Shown: positions 1 to 8,983 of the stretch, piece after piece | Layout: each line of letters begins with the position of its first letter | Numbering within the stretch: the first letter of the stretch is position 1 | From: Lacisediminihabitans changchengi | GTDB lineage: Bacteria; Actinomycetota; Actinomycetes; Actinomycetales; Microbacteriaceae | Length of the DNA: 64,000 bases | NCBI RefSeq assembly: GCF_016634425.1 | Contig: NZ_JAEPES010000001.1 | Coordinates: 1,122,782 to 1,186,781, forward strand | Direction of reading: 5' to 3' | Notes under the pieces: model-generated | Told to the model about the DNA's origin: nothing | What the model saw: the letters and a program-made list of their open reading frames with translations, nothing else | Databases searched by the model: none | Position numbers and translations under genes: made by a program

Positions 1-873
1 TTCGGCGTGACGCCGATGGCGGTGCGGGAGGCGGTCGAGCTGATCGCCGTCTCCGGAATCCCGGGGGAGACCGGCCAGTATCAGCACGGTGACCTGTTCG
101 ACCTGGCCTGGGACGACTTCGAGGAGAACGACCAGATCGTTCTCACCAACCTGGTCGCAATCGACGACGCACCGCGCTTCTCGGGGCGCGAGGCCGCCGC
201 TCTGATTGCCGGGCTCCAGTACCTCTCCGCCCTGCCGGAGAACGCCGACCGCTCTGCCATCGCCTCGCTGATGACCAAGCTGTCCCACGGCGCCTCCGCG
301 CTGCCCAGCCAGGTCGCCGTGGAAGGCTCGGAGTCTGACGCGACGCTCGCGCTCATCCGCGAATCCGTCGCAGCCGGCGTTCAGATCGAATTCGACTACC
401 TCAATTCGCGCGGCGAGCACGAGCGTCGCCGGGTCGATCCGCTGCGGATCGAATCGGTCGATGCGGACTGGTATCTGCGCGGGTGGTGTCACCTGCGTAC
501 CGCCGTGCGCACCTTCCGCATCGACCGCATCAGCGATCCCCTCGTCACAGCCGAGCCGATCACCTTCCATGCCGGCGAGGTCGCACTTCCCGACACGCTC
601 TTCGAGGGAACGGCGGATGACCTCCCCGTCACCATCGAGATCCTTCCGTCTGCTCTGCCGCTCGTTGCCGACTACATCCCCGATGGCACCCCCACGGTGG
701 AGGTCGACGGGCGACTGCGTGCGAACATCCTGGTCTCGCACTATCACGGGCTGAAGCGGCTCATCGCGGGTCTTCCCGGCATGGTCACGGTTATCGCCCC
801 GGGGGAGGCGCGGTCCGTCGTCGCCGACTGGGCCGCGGCCGGCGCGGCTCGCTACACGGACGACCCCGCATGA
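1..873 (+). CDS. pafC: WYL-domain transcriptional regulator PafC (5' end outside window)
   Basis: The frame is already open at base 1 and the first in-frame GTG (position 7) gives 288 residues, shorter than the roughly 320 usual for this family, so the N-terminus lies upstream. The segment near residues 115-190 has the WYL-domain pattern (IEFDYLNSRGE, then DWYLRGWCH and FRIDRI). PafB/PafC act as a heterodimeric activator of the mycobacterial DNA-damage response. The order pafC, small membrane gene, tatA, tatC, helY matches the conserved actinobacterial neighbourhood, which supports PafC over a generic WYL regulator. It overlaps the next gene by 4 bp. Confidence 0.85.
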   Translation, partial: FGVTPMAVREAVELIAVSGIPGETGQYQHGDLFDLAWDDFEENDQIVLTNLVAIDDAPRFSGREAAALIAGLQYLSALPENADRSAIASLMTKLSHGASALPSQVAVEGSESDATLALIRESVAAGVQIEFDYLNSRGEHERRRVDPLRIESVDADWYLRGWCHLRTAVRTFRIDRISDPLVTAEPITFHAGEVALPDTLFEGTADDLPVTIEILPSALPLVADYIPDGTPTVEVDGRLRANILVSHYHGLKRLIAGLPGMVTVIAPGEARSVVADWAAAGAARYTDDPA

Positions 874-1271
874 TCGCGTGGTGGGTGTGGCTGCTGATCT
901 GGGTGGGGTTGAGCCTGGCGCTCGTCGCGATGCTCGTTCTGCTGGGCGTTCTGCTGTTCCGCAAGCTGATGGTGCTGTTCTCCGCTCTCGAGAAGCTCTC
1001 GGGCACGCTCGAGATCCTCGATCGCGTCTCGGACCTCGCCGACGACCAGCGCGGACAGGTCGAACAGTTGGCGATCCTCGCGGGGGAGGACGCGACGCGC
1101 GCACGTCGAGACCGGGTGCGCGAGGCTGCCCACGCGCGCAGAGATGCCCGGCATGAGACACGCATCGCGCGCGGTAAATCGTTGCTCGCGGTCGATGCGA
1201 GCGCGCAGGAGTGGTTTATCCCCACGTCATCAGAACGTCTCCGAAAGCCTCGCCGCGCGAACCGACGGTGA
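870..1271 (+). CDS. small membrane protein with charged cytoplasmic tail
   Basis: The ATG overlaps the pafC stop codon, so translation is probably coupled. The 133-residue product has one strong N-terminal membrane segment (about residues 3-32), then an amphipathic helical stretch (about 38-70) and a very basic Arg/Ala-rich tail ending RRANRR. No enzymatic motif is visible. Its place between pafC and tatA recurs in actinobacteria, but I do not recognise a characterised family. It is probably expressed with pafC. Confidence 0.7.
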   Translation: MIAWWVWLLIWVGLSLALVAMLVLLGVLLFRKLMVLFSALEKLSGTLEILDRVSDLADDQRGQVEQLAILAGEDATRARRDRVREAAHARRDARHETRIARGKSLLAVDASAQEWFIPTSSERLRKPRRANRR

Positions 1272-1391
1272 ACGGTCTATGGACCTGCCAGCCAAAACAC
1301 GGGGAGCGCGGTAAACTCTAGGGGTTCGCTTGTTTTCACTGCACCAGCAGTTCGCCGGTTCATTCGGTTCACGATCTAGGGATGGCACACA

Positions 1392-1634
1392 ATGTTGAGT
1401 GGATTCACCGGTTGGCATGCCCTGATCCTTCTGGTCATCATCGTGCTGATCTTCGGTGCGGCGAAGCTTCCCGCCCTGGCCAAGAGCGTCGGGCAGTCGA
1501 TGAAGATCTTCAAGAACGAGATCAAGTCGGAGGACAAGCCCGCCGACAGTACCGCCACCCCCGGCGTGCAGCTGAACGAGACGTCCCCCGAGGTCAAGTC
1601 GCAGACGACGGACTCCTCGAAGACGAACTCCTAA
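1392..1634 (+). CDS. tatA: Sec-independent protein translocase subunit TatA
   Basis: An 80-residue protein with the TatA/TatE layout: a short N-terminal membrane helix (LILLVIIVLIFGAAKLPALAK), the FG-x-K-LP hinge, an amphipathic helix (SVGQSMKIFKNEIK) and a polar, disordered tail. TatA oligomers form the conduit through which folded proteins carrying twin-arginine signals cross the cytoplasmic membrane. tatC follows 55 bp downstream. About 120 bp upstream are free for a promoter, so tatA probably begins a new transcription unit running through tatC and helY. The length is normal for the family. Confidence 0.92.
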   Translation: MLSGFTGWHALILLVIIVLIFGAAKLPALAKSVGQSMKIFKNEIKSEDKPADSTATPGVQLNETSPEVKSQTTDSSKTNS

Positions 1635-1689
1635 GTCTTCCCCGTCGAAACGTCTGTGTTGGTCTGATATCGAGCCGGTCAGAACGTCT

Positions 1690-2496
1690 GTGGCGAGCAC
1701 ACGCGCGCAGCGAGGCAAAAACAGCGAAGGCCGGATGTCGCTCGGCCAGCACCTGCTCGAACTGCGCAAGCGCCTATTCATCTCTGCCATCGCTGTGGTG
1801 GTCCTCTCCATCGCCGGCTGGTTCGTGCAGGACTACGTCCTGCAGGCGATCCGCGAACCCATTGCGATCCTCGCCGGCCACGATCGGTCCGCGAGTCTGA
1901 ACTTCACCAACATCAGTGAAGCATTCGATGTACGGCTGCAGATCACGGTCACGATCGGTGTGGTTGCGGCCAGCCCGGTCTGGCTGTACCAGATCCTCGC
2001 CTTCCTCGTCCCCGGGCTGACCTCCAAAGAGAAGCGCTACACCTTCGGATTCTTGTTCAGTGCCATTCCCCTTTTCCTGATCGGATGCGCCGCCGGCTGG
2101 TTCGTCTTCCCGCACATCGTCTCGGTACTCGGCTCGTTTGTACCCAAACAGGACTCCAGCCTGATCGGCGCGAAGGACTACCTCGGCTTCGTCCTCAAAC
2201 TGGTGCTGGCCGTCGGGGTCGCATTCGTGTTGCCGGTGTTTCTCGTGCTTCTCAACTTCATCGGTCTGATCTCCGGCATCAGCATCATTCGCAGCTGGCG
2301 ATGGGCCATCCTGTTGATCTTCGTCTTCTGCGCCCTGGCCACACCCTCCGCCGACATCTCTTCAATGTTCCTCCTGGCAGCGCCGATGATTGTGCTCTAC
2401 TTGGCGGCTGCCGCGATCTCGATCCTTCATGACCGCAGCGTCGCCAAACGGGCGGACAAGCTGCTCGACGACCTCGGCGATACGGCGAAAGCGTGA
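1690..2496 (+). CDS. tatC: Sec-independent protein translocase subunit TatC
   Basis: A six-helix membrane protein of 268 residues from a GTG start; an internal ATG at 1735 would give the shorter form beginning MSLGQHLLELRKRL. That stretch matches the conserved TatC opening (HL-ELRKRL) and forms part of the twin-arginine signal receptor site. Helices follow at roughly residues 32-52, 85-110, 120-150, 170-195, 205-220 and 230-250. TatC recognises the RR signal peptide and recruits TatA. The stop overlaps the helY start by 4 bp, which indicates translational coupling. Confidence 0.93.
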   Translation: MASTRAQRGKNSEGRMSLGQHLLELRKRLFISAIAVVVLSIAGWFVQDYVLQAIREPIAILAGHDRSASLNFTNISEAFDVRLQITVTIGVVAASPVWLYQILAFLVPGLTSKEKRYTFGFLFSAIPLFLIGCAAGWFVFPHIVSVLGSFVPKQDSSLIGAKDYLGFVLKLVLAVGVAFVLPVFLVLLNFIGLISGISIIRSWRWAILLIFVFCALATPSADISSMFLLAAPMIVLYLAAAAISILHDRSVAKRADKLLDDLGDTAKA

Positions 2497-4937
2497 CCAC
2501 TGAGTTGACACCGTCGGAGCGCTACGCCCTGTCGAAGACCCGTCAGGGCTCACCGAAACTGGAGCGGTTCCGCGCCGGACTTTCGTTCGACCTCGACCCC
2601 TTCCAGCTGCAGTCCTGCGTCTCACTCGAGAACGGCGACAGCGTGCTGGTCGCGGCGCCCACCGGCGCGGGCAAAACGATCGTCGCCGAGTTCGCTGTGT
2701 TCTTGGCGATGCAGCAGAGCCATGCCAAGGTCTTCTACACGGCACCGATGAAGGCTCTGAGCAACCAGAAGTTTCAGGAATTCGTCGCCGAGTACGGGTC
2801 AGACAACGTCGGCCTGCTCACCGGCGACACCAACATCAATTCGGGCGCGCGCATCGTGGTCATGACCACCGAGGTTTTGCGCAACATGCTCTACGCCGAC
2901 TCCGATCTGCTGCGCGATCTCTCCTTCGTGATCATGGACGAGGTGCATTACCTCGCTGATCGCTTCCGCGGGGCGGTGTGGGAGGAGGTCATCATCCACC
3001 TTCCCCAGCAGGTGCGTCTGGTCTCCCTGAGCGCCACGGTCTCCAACGCCGAGGAATTCGGCGACTGGCTGCAGGCGGTGCGGGGCGAGACCGCCGTGAT
3101 CGTCTCCGAGGAGCGTCCGGTGCCGCTCGACCAGCACATCCTGGTGCGCTCGAAGATGCTCGACCTCTTCGACTCGTCTGGCCTCGCGGCGACCAACCGG
3201 GTGAACCCCGAGTTGGTGCAACTCGTCCGCTCCGGCGGCGGGCGCAACGCGCCGGCGAATGTGCGGCAGCGGCGTGGGCGCTACCAGGGCGGGGGCGGCG
3301 GCCATCGTGGAGCCGAGGGGCGCATGGACCGCGCCGATATCGTCAAGCTCCTGGGCGAGCGCAACTTGCTGCCCGCCATCTTCTTCATCTTCAGCCGCGT
3401 CGGCTGCGACCAGGCGGTCAAACAGGTGTTGCGCGCCGGCGTTCGGCTGACCACCGCCGAGGAGCGCGACGAGATCCGTGAGATCGTCGAGGAGCGCTGC
3501 CGCACCATTCTCGACGAAGACCTCGCCGTGCTCGGCTACTGGGAATGGCTCGAGGGCCTCCAGCGCGGGGTCGCAGCCCACCACGCTGGCATGCTTCCCG
3601 CCTTCAAGGAGGTGGTCGAAGAGCTGTTCCAGAAGAAACTGGTCAAGGCCGTCTTCGCCACGGAGACGCTGGCGCTCGGCATCAACATGCCCGCTCGCAC
3701 CGTCGTGCTCGAGAAGCTCGAGAAGTTCAACGGCGAAGCTCGCGTGCCAATCACCCCGGGGGAGTACACGCAGCTCACCGGTCGGGCCGGGCGGCGGGGC
3801 ATCGACGTCGAGGGCCACTCGGTGATCCAGTGGCAAGACGGCCTCGACCCGCAGGCGGTCGCCTCGCTCGCCTCCCGCCGCACCTACCCGCTCAACTCGA
3901 GCTTCACCCCCACGTACAACATGGCCGTGAACCTGATCGAGCAGTTCTCCCGGGAACGCGCCCGCGACATCCTCGAGTCGTCGTTCGCGCAGTTCCAGGC
4001 CGACCGTGCCGTCGTCGACATCGCCCGCAAGGTGCGGAGCCAAGAAGAGTCGCTGGCCGGCTACGAGAGCTCGATGACCTGCCACCTCGGTGACTTCCGT
4101 GAGTACTCGAACATTCGTCGCGAGCTCACCGACCTCGAGCGCAAGGGTGCATCGCGCGCCGACACGCAGAGTCGCGCCGAGCGAGACAAGCGGCAGAATC
4201 AGCTCACCGTGCTGCGCAAGAGGCTGAAGCAGCATCCCAGTCACTCCTGCCCCGACCGCGAAAACCACGCGCGCTGGGCGGAGCGCTGGTGGCGGCTGAA
4301 GAAGCAGACGGATGATCTGAGCCGTCAGATCCGCACCAGAACGGGTGCCGTCGCGCGCATCTTCGACCGTGTCACCGATGTTCTGCTGGAGCTCGGCTAT
4401 CTGGTGCGCGACGACCATGGCACCGTGACGGCCTCGGTGCACGGTCGTACGCTGCGGCGCATCTACGGCGAACGCGACCTCTTGGTGGCGGAGTGCCTGC
4501 GCCGCGGTGTCTGGAACGACCTCGACCCCGCGGGTCTCGCCGCGATGGCTGCGTCTCTGGTCTACGAGCCGCGCCGTGACGAGGGACAACTCTCCGATCG
4601 ATACCTGCCCAAGGGTGCGTTCCGGCCGGCGCTGGAGAAGACCACCGACCTCTGGGCCACGCTTGACGATCTGGAGCGGGCGCACAAGCTGCCCGGCAGC
4701 AATCCGATCTCGACCGGGCTCGCGCTGGCCATGAACCGCTGGGCGCAGGGCACAAGTCTCGACCAGGTGCTGCAGGATGCCGAACTCGCCGCCGGGGACT
4801 TCGTGCGGATGACGAAGCAGACCATCGATCTGCTCGACCAGCTCTCCGTCGTGGCGGAGGGTAATGTCGGCCGCACCGCCCGCAAGGCCCTGGACGCGAT
4901 CCGTCGCGGAATCGTGGCGTACTCCTCCGTCGCCTAA
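2493..4937 (+). CDS. helY: Ski2-like DEAD/DEAH-box RNA helicase HelY
   Basis: A superfamily 2 helicase of 814 residues. Visible motifs are Walker A APTGAGKT (about residue 54), DEVH box MDEVHYLADR (about 150), motif III SATVSNAEEFGDW, motif IV-V region AVFATETLALGINMPARTVV and motif VI QLTGRAGRRGIDVEG. The C-terminal half has the DSHCT-type helical region of Mtr4/Ski2 relatives. The location behind tatA-tatC is that of mycobacterial helY. An unusual Gly/Arg-rich insert (about residues 248-275) separates the two RecA-like lobes. The gene starts with GTG inside the tatC stop. The biological RNA substrate is not known from sequence. Confidence 0.92.
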   Translation: MTTELTPSERYALSKTRQGSPKLERFRAGLSFDLDPFQLQSCVSLENGDSVLVAAPTGAGKTIVAEFAVFLAMQQSHAKVFYTAPMKALSNQKFQEFVAEYGSDNVGLLTGDTNINSGARIVVMTTEVLRNMLYADSDLLRDLSFVIMDEVHYLADRFRGAVWEEVIIHLPQQVRLVSLSATVSNAEEFGDWLQAVRGETAVIVSEERPVPLDQHILVRSKMLDLFDSSGLAATNRVNPELVQLVRSGGGRNAPANVRQRRGRYQGGGGGHRGAEGRMDRADIVKLLGERNLLPAIFFIFSRVGCDQAVKQVLRAGVRLTTAEERDEIREIVEERCRTILDEDLAVLGYWEWLEGLQRGVAAHHAGMLPAFKEVVEELFQKKLVKAVFATETLALGINMPARTVVLEKLEKFNGEARVPITPGEYTQLTGRAGRRGIDVEGHSVIQWQDGLDPQAVASLASRRTYPLNSSFTPTYNMAVNLIEQFSRERARDILESSFAQFQADRAVVDIARKVRSQEESLAGYESSMTCHLGDFREYSNIRRELTDLERKGASRADTQSRAERDKRQNQLTVLRKRLKQHPSHSCPDRENHARWAERWWRLKKQTDDLSRQIRTRTGAVARIFDRVTDVLLELGYLVRDDHGTVTASVHGRTLRRIYGERDLLVAECLRRGVWNDLDPAGLAAMAASLVYEPRRDEGQLSDRYLPKGAFRPALEKTTDLWATLDDLERAHKLPGSNPISTGLALAMNRWAQGTSLDQVLQDAELAAGDFVRMTKQTIDLLDQLSVVAEGNVGRTARKALDAIRRGIVAYSSVA

Positions 4938-4972
4938 CCCTTTCATCCAGCATCCGACCGTAGGCTTATCCG

Positions 4973-6544
4973 GTGCACCCAACCCGGCAACCCGCGAACC
5001 TGGGGATCGCCGTTCTCGCCGCGGGCATTGCCGGAATGGTCACGGCGGGCGCCTTCCCTGACCGCGGATGGTGGCCGCTCGCCTTCTTCGGCCCGGCGCT
5101 GATGATGTGGGCGCTGATCGGTCGCCGCTTCTGGAGTTCCCTGGTCGTCGGGCTCGTCGGGGGATTCGCCTTCTTCGGCACTCACATCTTCTGGCTCACG
5201 GTCTACCTGGGCCCGGTGCCATGGCTCGCCCTCGCCGGTCTCGAGGCGATCTTCTACGCCATCGGTGCCACGCTGATCGCTCTAGCCTGGCGCTTCGTGC
5301 CGCGGCTCTGGCCCGGTGTCGGCGGTCGGCTCCTCGCGCTGCCGGCGGTCATCGCGGGGCTCTGGACCCTCCGCGAGGCCGTCTTCGCCGTCTGGCCCTA
5401 CGGCGGATTCGCCTGGGGTCGCCTCGCCTTGTCTCAGTCGGACGGGCCGTTCGCCCCGCTGGTGGCCTGGGTCGGCGTCTCCGGACTCAGCTTCCTGATC
5501 GCCTTCCTGGCTGCGGTCATCCTGCAGGCGGTGCGCGAGACATCCGTTCGCTGGACGCTGCGGGGAGTCATCGCCGCGGCGACCGCCTTCGTGCTTCTCG
5601 CCTTCCCCGCCTGGCCCGACCTCTCCGACGGGTCCATCCGCGTTGCAGCCGTACAGGGAAACTCCGATTCAGGACTGTTCGCCCGCATCGAGCCGGGCGA
5701 CGCCCTGAACGACCACCTCGAGGCGTCCCTCCCGCTGATCGGCAAGAAAGTGGATGTCGTGGTCTGGCCCGAGAACGCCTCCGACGTCGATCCACTCACC
5801 AACGAGTACGCCGCGCAGCAGCTCGACTATGTGACGCAGGCGATCGGAGCACCGCTGGTCACCGGCACGATCACCAGCGGCACGCGGGGGCGCACCTGGA
5901 ACAGCGTGCTGCTCTGGAAGAACGGGGGAGCGGTCGACCAGTACGACAAGATCCACCCGGTGCCGTTTGCCGAGTACCTGCCCGATCGCAAATTCTGGAC
6001 GCCGTTCGCCCCAGACCTGTTCGCCCTGGTGCCGCGTGATTATTCCTTTGGCACCCGCAACAACGTCTTCTCGATCAAGAATGCGGTGGCCGGAATTGCG
6101 ATCTGCTTCGACATCGTCGATGACGCCCTGATCAAAAAGATGGTCGACAGCGGCGCGGAGTTCATCCTCGCTCCGACCAACAATGCCGATTTCGGGCACA
6201 GCGACGAGAGTCAGCAGCAGGTCGCGATCGCCAAGATGAGGGCGATTGAGACGGGCCGGAGCGTCGTCAACGACTCCACGGTCGGGGTGAGCGCGATGTT
6301 CGGTCCGACGGGCAAGAAGCTGGAGTCGATCACGCCGTTCACCGCGGGGACAATGGTGCACGACATCCCGCTCACGACGGTGAAGACGCCGGCCATGGTG
6401 ATCGGCCGACAGCTGGAATGGCTGGCCGGCGGGTTCGGGCTGGCTGGACTCGCTCTCGGGCTCCTCCTGCGTCGTCGCCGCCCGCGCATCCGCCCCGCCC
6501 GCCGCCCCTCCTCCTCGGCCTCCTCTCGCGCCTCCTCCCACTGA
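4973..6544 (+). CDS. lnt: apolipoprotein N-acyltransferase
   Basis: A 523-residue membrane protein with about six N-terminal helices followed by a carbon-nitrogen hydrolase domain. The triad is visible: Glu in VVWPENASD, Lys in YDKIHPVPFAEY, and Cys in GIAICFDIVDD. Lnt transfers a third acyl chain to the N-terminal cysteine of lipoproteins on the outer face of the membrane. A last helix (about residues 480-500) precedes a basic Arg/Ser tail. GTG start 35 bp after helY, so it is probably part of the same transcript. The stop codon lies within the left arm of a long hairpin. Confidence 0.9.
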   Translation: MHPTRQPANLGIAVLAAGIAGMVTAGAFPDRGWWPLAFFGPALMMWALIGRRFWSSLVVGLVGGFAFFGTHIFWLTVYLGPVPWLALAGLEAIFYAIGATLIALAWRFVPRLWPGVGGRLLALPAVIAGLWTLREAVFAVWPYGGFAWGRLALSQSDGPFAPLVAWVGVSGLSFLIAFLAAVILQAVRETSVRWTLRGVIAAATAFVLLAFPAWPDLSDGSIRVAAVQGNSDSGLFARIEPGDALNDHLEASLPLIGKKVDVVVWPENASDVDPLTNEYAAQQLDYVTQAIGAPLVTGTITSGTRGRTWNSVLLWKNGGAVDQYDKIHPVPFAEYLPDRKFWTPFAPDLFALVPRDYSFGTRNNVFSIKNAVAGIAICFDIVDDALIKKMVDSGAEFILAPTNNADFGHSDESQQQVAIAKMRAIETGRSVVNDSTVGVSAMFGPTGKKLESITPFTAGTMVHDIPLTTVKTPAMVIGRQLEWLAGGFGLAGLALGLLLRRRRPRIRPARRPSSSASSRASSH

Positions 6545-6598
6545 GTTGCATGTTTTGGCTGTTCTCACGCGCTGAGAACAGCCAAAACATGCAACTCA
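6542..6598. repeat. perfect 26-bp inverted repeat between lnt and rbpA
   Basis: Two perfectly complementary 26-bp arms (6542-6567 and 6573-6598) surround a 5-base loop CGCGC. The left arm begins with the lnt stop codon (TGA) and contains GCATGTTTTGGCTG. The arms are much more AT-rich than the surrounding DNA. There is no T-run after the stem, so it is not a classical terminator, although it could end transcription from both converging genes. The perfect arms suggest a dispersed palindromic element or recent insertion. Confidence 0.85.
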
Positions 6599-6708
6599 CG
6601 AGGGGGAGCGCGGGTTAACGACGAATCGGGACCCTCCGAAGAGGATCCCGATGAAGCGCGGTGCGATCGGACCTGTGAGATCAGACCTATGCGATCAGTC
6701 CTGAGTGA

Positions 6709-7074
6709 TCAGGCGCCGATCTTGTGCTGTCCCTTGCGTGCCCGGAGGTAGTCGAGCCGCTCCTGAAGGAGTTCTTCGAGCTCAGCCCGGGTGCGACGCT
6801 CCAGCAGCATGTCCCAGTGGGTACGCGCGACCTTGGTGTCGGACTCTTCGGGCTCGACCTGCTTGCCATCAAGGCCGATGAGCCGACCTTCGTGACCGCT
6901 CTTGGGGGATTCCCACACCGTGGGAACCTCGGCGTCGGCGGCGAACGTGACCTCGAAGGTCGTACCGTCTGCTGCCTGGTATGTGCTTATCTTTCGCGGG
7001 GAGAAGGTAACGCCTTCTTCACTCTGAAGACTCTGGGATCCGAGCCTCATTCCGCGCAAACTGCGATCCGCCAT
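6709..7074 (-). CDS. rbpA: RNA polymerase-binding protein RbpA
   Basis: A 121-residue protein starting MADRSLRGMRLGSQS, with the actinobacterial RbpA core (FEVTFAADAEVPTVWESPKSG) and the C-terminal sigma-interacting part (RTHWDMLLERRTRAELEELLQERL). RbpA binds RNA polymerase holoenzyme and stabilises promoter open complexes with the housekeeping sigma factor. I chose the ATG at 7074 because a GAGAGGA ribosome-binding site lies just upstream and known family members start here; the longer frame to 7128 lacks such support. A TATAAC hexamer about 30 bp upstream is a possible -10 element. Confidence 0.93.
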   Translation of the reverse strand: MADRSLRGMRLGSQSLQSEEGVTFSPRKISTYQAADGTTFEVTFAADAEVPTVWESPKSGHEGRLIGLDGKQVEPEESDTKVARTHWDMLLERRTRAELEELLQERLDYLRARKGQHKIGA

Positions 7075-7257
7075 TGTGTGGTCCTCTCTCGCGATGCCTA
7101 CACAGTTATAAACCCCGAAGCTGGGCAAATCCTTTCGCGCCGCGACCGTTCCCAGACAGTTCCCAGCCAGTATGCGAGAAGAAGTCCACGGCGTCGATGG
7201 GTGCGGCGGGGTCAGGACGACGATTTCGGGGTCGGCGAGGCCCGCTGTCGACGCCGC

Positions 7258-8061
7258 TCAGCGAGAGTGCGGGAAGCTTTCCCGCAGCACGGCCAGGGCG
7301 ATGTCCGCCCGGTCGGTGAAGATGCCGTCGACACCGCGACCGTACAACTTGCGCATCGAGGGAGCGTCGTTGACCGTCCAGACGTGAATCTCGAGACCGG
7401 CGCTGTGGAATGTGCGCACCGTGCGAGCGGTCACCGTGCGGAATCCGGCGATCCGCTCCGGGATCTGCACCGCATCCACGTTGCGCATCAGCCAGCGGGC
7501 GAGGGGAGCGATAGCCAGACGCGCCGCGATCAGTGCCGTGACGAAGGCGGGCGCAGAGGCGGATGTCGCGATCCCCGGCATCCGGTCGGTTGCGGCACGA
7601 CGGCGCTTGTCGTTGAACGAGGTGATGAGCACTCGCGCGACGGCACCCGCCGCGATGATGTCGTGAGACGCGGGCTCCGCGGCAGCCATGGACTTGATGT
7701 CGATGTTGAACCGCGCCGTGGGAAAAGCGGCGAGCAACTCGGCCAGCGTCGAGATCGTCTGCCCCTTGCCGAGGTCGATCTCCCGCAGCTCAGCCAGCGT
7801 CAGCTGCTCCACGCGCACCGACCGCTTCGCCGTGCGCTTGAGGTCGGCGTCGTGAACGATAACCGCGACGCCGTCCTTCGAGGCGTGCACGTCGGTCTCG
7901 AGGTGCGTGACTCCCAGCGCGATCGCTTGCTCGAACGCCAGCATCGTGTTTTCGGGTGCGTCGAGTTGCAAACCGCGGTGGGCGAGTACGCGTGGGGGAG
8001 CAGGGGTGAAGTAGGTGGTCGCAGCAGAGGGACGGCCGTCATCCGGCCGTACGTCATCCAC
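7258..8061 (-). CDS. glycerophosphodiester phosphodiesterase
   Basis: A GDPD-family TIM-barrel enzyme. The signature is clear: VLAHRGLQLDAPENT with the catalytic His-Arg, ETDVHASKDGVAVIVHD carrying metal ligands and the second His, and a C-terminal VWTVNDAPSMRKLYGRGVDGIFTD. Such enzymes hydrolyse deacylated phospholipids to glycerol-3-phosphate and an alcohol. The GTG start at 8061 lies 4 bp after the stop of the SPFH gene; an ATG at 8088 would overlap that gene by 23 bp and is less likely. No signal peptide is seen, so it is probably cytoplasmic. It is probably co-transcribed with the SPFH/NfeD pair. Confidence 0.87.
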   Translation of the reverse strand: MDDVRPDDGRPSAATTYFTPAPPRVLAHRGLQLDAPENTMLAFEQAIALGVTHLETDVHASKDGVAVIVHDADLKRTAKRSVRVEQLTLAELREIDLGKGQTISTLAELLAAFPTARFNIDIKSMAAAEPASHDIIAAGAVARVLITSFNDKRRRAATDRMPGIATSASAPAFVTALIAARLAIAPLARWLMRNVDAVQIPERIAGFRTVTARTVRTFHSAGLEIHVWTVNDAPSMRKLYGRGVDGIFTDRADIALAVLRESFPHSR

Positions 8062-8065
8062 GCCC

Positions 8066-8983
8066 CTACTTCGTCGGGGGGTTTCCACCCAAATTTCCGA
8101 GGAAGCCCGAACTGATGTTCTTCACGGCCTCGGTGAGCTCGGACGGAATGATCCAGAGCTTATTTGCATCGCCATCGGCAATCTTGGGCAGCATCTGCAG
8201 GTATTGGTAAGCGAGCAGCTTCGGATCGGGGTCACCGTCGTGGATGGCAGTGAACACGGTCTTGATCGCTTCGGCCTCACCGTTTGCCCGCAGCACCTGT
8301 GCTTTGGCGGCACCCTCTGCCTCGAGGATGGCGGCCTGTCGCGAGCCCTCGGCTTGAAGGATGGCGGCCTGCTTTGTTCCCTCGGCGGTCAGGATCTGCG
8401 CACGGCGGTCTCGCTCGGCACGCATCTGCTTTTCCATCGAGTCCTGGATGGAGAGGGGCGGATCGATCGCCTTGAGCTCGACCCGGCCGACGCGGATGCC
8501 CCACTTGCCGGTGGCCTCGTCGAGCACGATGCGCAGTTGCCCATTGATGTTGTCGCGGGAGGTCAGCGCCTCTTCGAGGTTCAGGCCACCGACGACGTTA
8601 CGCAGGGTCGTGGTGGTGAGCTGCTCGACAGCCCCGAGGTAGTTGGCGATCTCGTAGGTCGCGGCCCGGGCATCCGTCACCTGAAAGTAGACGACGGTAT
8701 CGATCGAGACGACCAGGTTGTCTTCGGTGATCACCGGCTGCGGGGGAAAAGACACGACCTGCTCACGCATATCGATGAGCGGACGTACCCGGTCGATGAA
8801 CGGCACCAGCACGTTGAGCCCCGGCATGAGGGTCTTGTGGTATTTGCCGAGGCGCTCGACGACTCCGGCGCGCGCCTGGGGGATGATGCGGATGGATCGG
8901 AACAGGATCACCAGCACGAAGATGATCACCACGATGATCACGATCACGAGCACGATCTGGCCGAACAGTTCGGCAGTGGTCAC
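8066..8983 (-). CDS. SPFH/Band 7 (stomatin-like) membrane protein
   Basis: 305 residues: one N-terminal membrane helix (about 8-30, rich in Val/Ile), then a prohibitin-type SPFH domain (QARAGVVERLGKYHKTLMPGLNVLVPFIDRV) and an Ala/Glu-rich coiled coil with repeated Q-A-A-I-L-x-A-E-G units (about 195-240), as in QmcA/stomatin proteins. Members form large membrane rings associated with fluid membrane microdomains and protease control. The stop of the NfeD-like gene overlaps its start by 4 bp; this pairing is typical, so the two probably act together. Confidence 0.9.
   Translation of the reverse strand: MTTAELFGQIVLVIVIIVVIIFVLVILFRSIRIIPQARAGVVERLGKYHKTLMPGLNVLVPFIDRVRPLIDMREQVVSFPPQPVITEDNLVVSIDTVVYFQVTDARAATYEIANYLGAVEQLTTTTLRNVVGGLNLEEALTSRDNINGQLRIVLDEATGKWGIRVGRVELKAIDPPLSIQDSMEKQMRAERDRRAQILTAEGTKQAAILQAEGSRQAAILEAEGAAKAQVLRANGEAEAIKTVFTAIHDGDPDPKLLAYQYLQMLPKIADGDANKLWIIPSELTEAVKNISSGFLGNLGGNPPTK

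Noticed and set aside
2799..4982. A 727-codon open frame antisense to helY
   Set aside because: It mirrors the helY codons; the helicase motifs on the plus strand explain the sequence and the antisense product has no recognisable domain. GC-rich genes often give such shadows.
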